Below are positions 62,513-64,000 of a stretch of 64,000 bases of DNA, one piece after another (the stretch's first letter is position 1; each line of letters opens with the position of its first letter). The notes beneath the pieces were generated by a model that saw only the letters and a program-made list of their open reading frames with translations, was not told where the DNA came from and made no database searches. This DNA comes from an uncultured Holophagaceae bacterium (GTDB lineage: Bacteria; Acidobacteriota; Holophagae; Holophagales; Holophagaceae): positions 124,001 through 188,000 of the forward strand of contig CAIZZF010000013.1 in assembly GCA_903937385.1 (NCBI GenBank), in the 5' to 3' direction. The translations under genes were made by a program, and so were the position numbers.

Positions 62513-63652
62513 TCAGACCGGAAGCACCTGCGGAATCTCAAGGACGAATAAGCTGCCCTGAGGGGCATTGGCCTCCACCCAGATGCGCCCTTCGTGGGCT
62601 TCAGCCACGACCTTGCAGAAGGCCAGGCCGATTCCCGAGCCGGAATGGGCCGCGTGCTCTCCCTGATGGTGCCGCACGAATTTCTCGAAGACCTGTTCCC
62701 GCATGTGTTCAGGAATACCTTGCCCCTGGTCCCGCACCGCCAGGCGCACGCCATCACTCGTGGAGTAGGCCTCGATCCGGGTGTGACTGCCAGAGGGTGA
62801 ATACTTCATGGCATTTTCGACGAGATTCATCAGAAGCCTGCGCAGGAAGTCCTGGTCCGCCTCGATCTCCAGTCCGGAGGGGCAGACCCAGGCCAAGTCG
62901 TGCTTTCGGGAGTGGGCCTGGGATTCCATCTCCTGCAAGAGCCCGGGAAGCCAGGTGCTCAGCTGGATTCGGGTCTTATGGAGATCCAACCCCAGCTCCT
63001 CGGCCTGGCCAATGTCGAGGATGTTCTGGATCATCCGCCCCATCTGGCTGCCCGTGTCCCGGAGCCGGCGTAGTTGCACCTTGTGGGCAGGGGTGTTGTC
63101 ATCCCGCTCGCTGAGGAGTTCCAGCCCCACTTGGATCGCCGAGAGCGGATTCTTCAGGTCATGGACGATGAATTGGAACAGCTGTTCCCGCTGCTTCTGC
63201 AGCTCAAGCAGGCTGTCCCTCTCCCCCTGAATATCCGCCTGGAGCCGCTTGAGTCGCATGAGGCTCCGGATCCTGACGATCAGCTCCCCCGAAAGGACAG
63301 GTTTCCGCAGGAAATCATCACCCCCAGCCCGGAAGGCCAGGGTATGGATGTCCGCCCGTTCATCTCCGGTGAGGAAGATGATGGGCAGCAGATCACCTTG
63401 CGGCATCTGACGGATCCTCTGGCAGACTTCCAGCCCATCCATCTCTGGCATCTGGATGTCCAGGAGGATCAGGTCCGGGGAACAGGAGGCAAGCTGGGCC
63501 AGCGCCTGGGGACCAGCCTCTGCAGTTTCAACCTGATAGTGCCCCCGTTCCAGCATGGCCCTGAGGCTCCGGCGCGACAGGGCATCGTCATCCACCACGA
63601 GTACCTTGGCACCGTGGTCTGCCCTGCGAAACGGGACCGGCTGGTTATCCAT
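62513..63652 (-). CDS. Response-regulator/histidine-kinase hybrid
   Basis: 379 residues. Receiver domain first (about 15-130): VLVVDDDALSRRSL, phospho-Asp in LILLDIQMPEMDG, Lys in FLRKPV. A coiled coil leads to HisKA with His in FIVHDLKNPLSAIQ and an ATPase domain (LMNLVENAMKYSPSG, VRDQGQGI, GSGIGLAFCKVV). No membrane segment, so it is a cytoplasmic relay. No partner is adjacent. The upstream region is AT-rich. Confidence 0.9.
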   Translation of the reverse strand: MDNQPVPFRRADHGAKVLVVDDDALSRRSLRAMLERGHYQVETAEAGPQALAQLASCSPDLILLDIQMPEMDGLEVCQRIRQMPQGDLLPIIFLTGDERADIHTLAFRAGGDDFLRKPVLSGELIVRIRSLMRLKRLQADIQGERDSLLELQKQREQLFQFIVHDLKNPLSAIQVGLELLSERDDNTPAHKVQLRRLRDTGSQMGRMIQNILDIGQAEELGLDLHKTRIQLSTWLPGLLQEMESQAHSRKHDLAWVCPSGLEIEADQDFLRRLLMNLVENAMKYSPSGSHTRIEAYSTSDGVRLAVRDQGQGIPEHMREQVFEKFVRHHQGEHAAHSGSGIGLAFCKVVAEAHEGRIWVEANAPQGSLFVLEIPQVLPV

Positions 63653-63733
63653 CCCTGACCTCTAAGGACTCCTCGTAAAGAGTTTCAAAATTCTTAAATA
63701 TATGATTTTTTATCATAGCTATTGACTTCCAAC

Positions 63734-63755
63734 GTATACCCATTAATCGGTATAC
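63734..63755. promoter_or_regulatory. GTATACC palindrome upstream of the hybrid kinase gene
   Basis: GTATACC-CATTAATC-GGTATAC lies 82 bases before the start codon within an AT-rich stretch. It is a likely operator or promoter element; no known regulator is assigned. Confidence 0.35.
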
Positions 63756-63792
63756 ATGCCTGGTGTATTTCCGGAATCCTGGCAAAAAAAAT

Positions 63793-63812
63793 GGTTCCTC
63801 GCTGTTTCAGGT
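63793..63812. repeat. Probable terminal inverted repeat of ISL3-like element
   Basis: GGTTCCTCGCTGTTTCAG, just outside the transposase stop and next to an A8 tract, has the GGxTC start seen at ISL3-family ends. The other end is outside the window, so this is provisional. Confidence 0.35.
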
Positions 63813-64000
63813 GGGTAACGGGGTAACGGCCCCCAGCGGCGAGCCCCAAAGGGGTGCGAGTCCATCGAATCGAAGCTTGCCTGCGATGAGGTAGGCGATG
63901 GCCACGATGTTGCGGACGGTCCGATAGCCTCTGGCCTTGGCCTTCGCAGCCTGGATGAGGGAATTGATGCCCTCCAGGATGCCGTTGGTGAGGCCCTTCA
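63807..64000 (-). mobile_element. ISL3-family transposase, C-terminal end
   Basis: The frame enters from the right edge and stops at 63807-63809. It reads TNGILEGINSLIQAAKAKAR, GYRTVRN, then IVAIAYLIAGKLRFDG, which is the C-terminal block of ISL3-family (DDE_Tnp_ISL3) transposases, followed by an unusual short tail ending AVTPLPT. About 64 codons are visible. Confidence 0.8.

Overview
This is a GC-rich, densely packed window from a Gram-negative bacterium. The outer-membrane machinery (KdsD, an LptF/LptG-type permease, an Mla/MCE lipid transporter, a porin) shows a diderm. The combination of lactate oxidation genes, a split-P glycine cleavage operon, SpoVG, an extended Hfq-like protein and a cytochrome-c-fused CydA-like protein fits the Acidobacteriota, most likely the Holophagae (Geothrix/Holophaga-like). 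That taxonomic call is inference from gene content; there is no rRNA in the window.

Layout. 1-3470: lactate use (FAD/Fe-S lactate dehydrogenase cut by the left edge, lactate permease, divergent LldR-type regulator with a TGGTC-ACCA operator). 3495-9840: tRNA-Ile2, a Lon-substrate-domain protein, kdsD, a fused LptF-LptG permease, mnmA, two membrane proteins, then tRNA-Cys and tRNA-Gly with hairpin terminators. 9902-12728: Fur-family regulator, divergent PilS/NtrB-like kinase, Hfq-like protein. 12756-20186: a tight run pdxA-glmU-mlaE-mlaF-mlaD-DUF116-ubiA, mostly coupled by 4-base overlaps; the MlaD protein has a C-terminal half that looks like an outer-membrane beta-barrel. 20279-22512: D-Ala-D-Ala carboxypeptidase, laccase-domain protein, spoVG, tRNA-Gln.

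22513-26217 looks like an islet of lower GC beside tRNA-Gln: an inverted copy of the tRNA 3' end, an orphan gene fragment, a hybrid PAS histidine kinase and a DUF554 membrane protein. 26249-36310 (minus strand) is a glycine/serine module: glyA-gcvT-gcvH-gcvPA-gcvPB-sdaA-lpd, flanked by a ThrE-type exporter; together these enzymes interconvert glycine, serine and pyruvate. 36332-41723 is an uptake/hydrolysis cluster (M20 amidohydrolase, porin, MFS, LysR) that carries the 3' relic of a second M20 gene. 41836-47017: PilZ-like protein, LysR, and a coupled GH130/GT4 pair. 47141-50493: a thiol-redox group (CGGC protein, thioesterase, CoA-disulfide reductase-rhodanese, thioredoxin). 50628-54272: methyltransferase, SCO1, MFS, Ldh2-type dehydrogenase. 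54321-60852 and onward: a dispersed palindrome, HI0933-type flavoprotein, U32/RlhA-like protein, M3 peptidase, then a two-gene bd-oxidase-like complex whose large subunit carries two haem-c motifs, a response-regulator/kinase hybrid, and the 3' end of an ISL3-like transposase at the right edge.

The most interesting items are the MlaD-beta-barrel fusion, the CydA-like/dihaem-c fusion, the LptF-LptG fusion, the complete glycine-to-pyruvate operon, and the tRNA-Gln inverted repeat with its islet. No CRISPR array, rRNA or classical defence system was seen.
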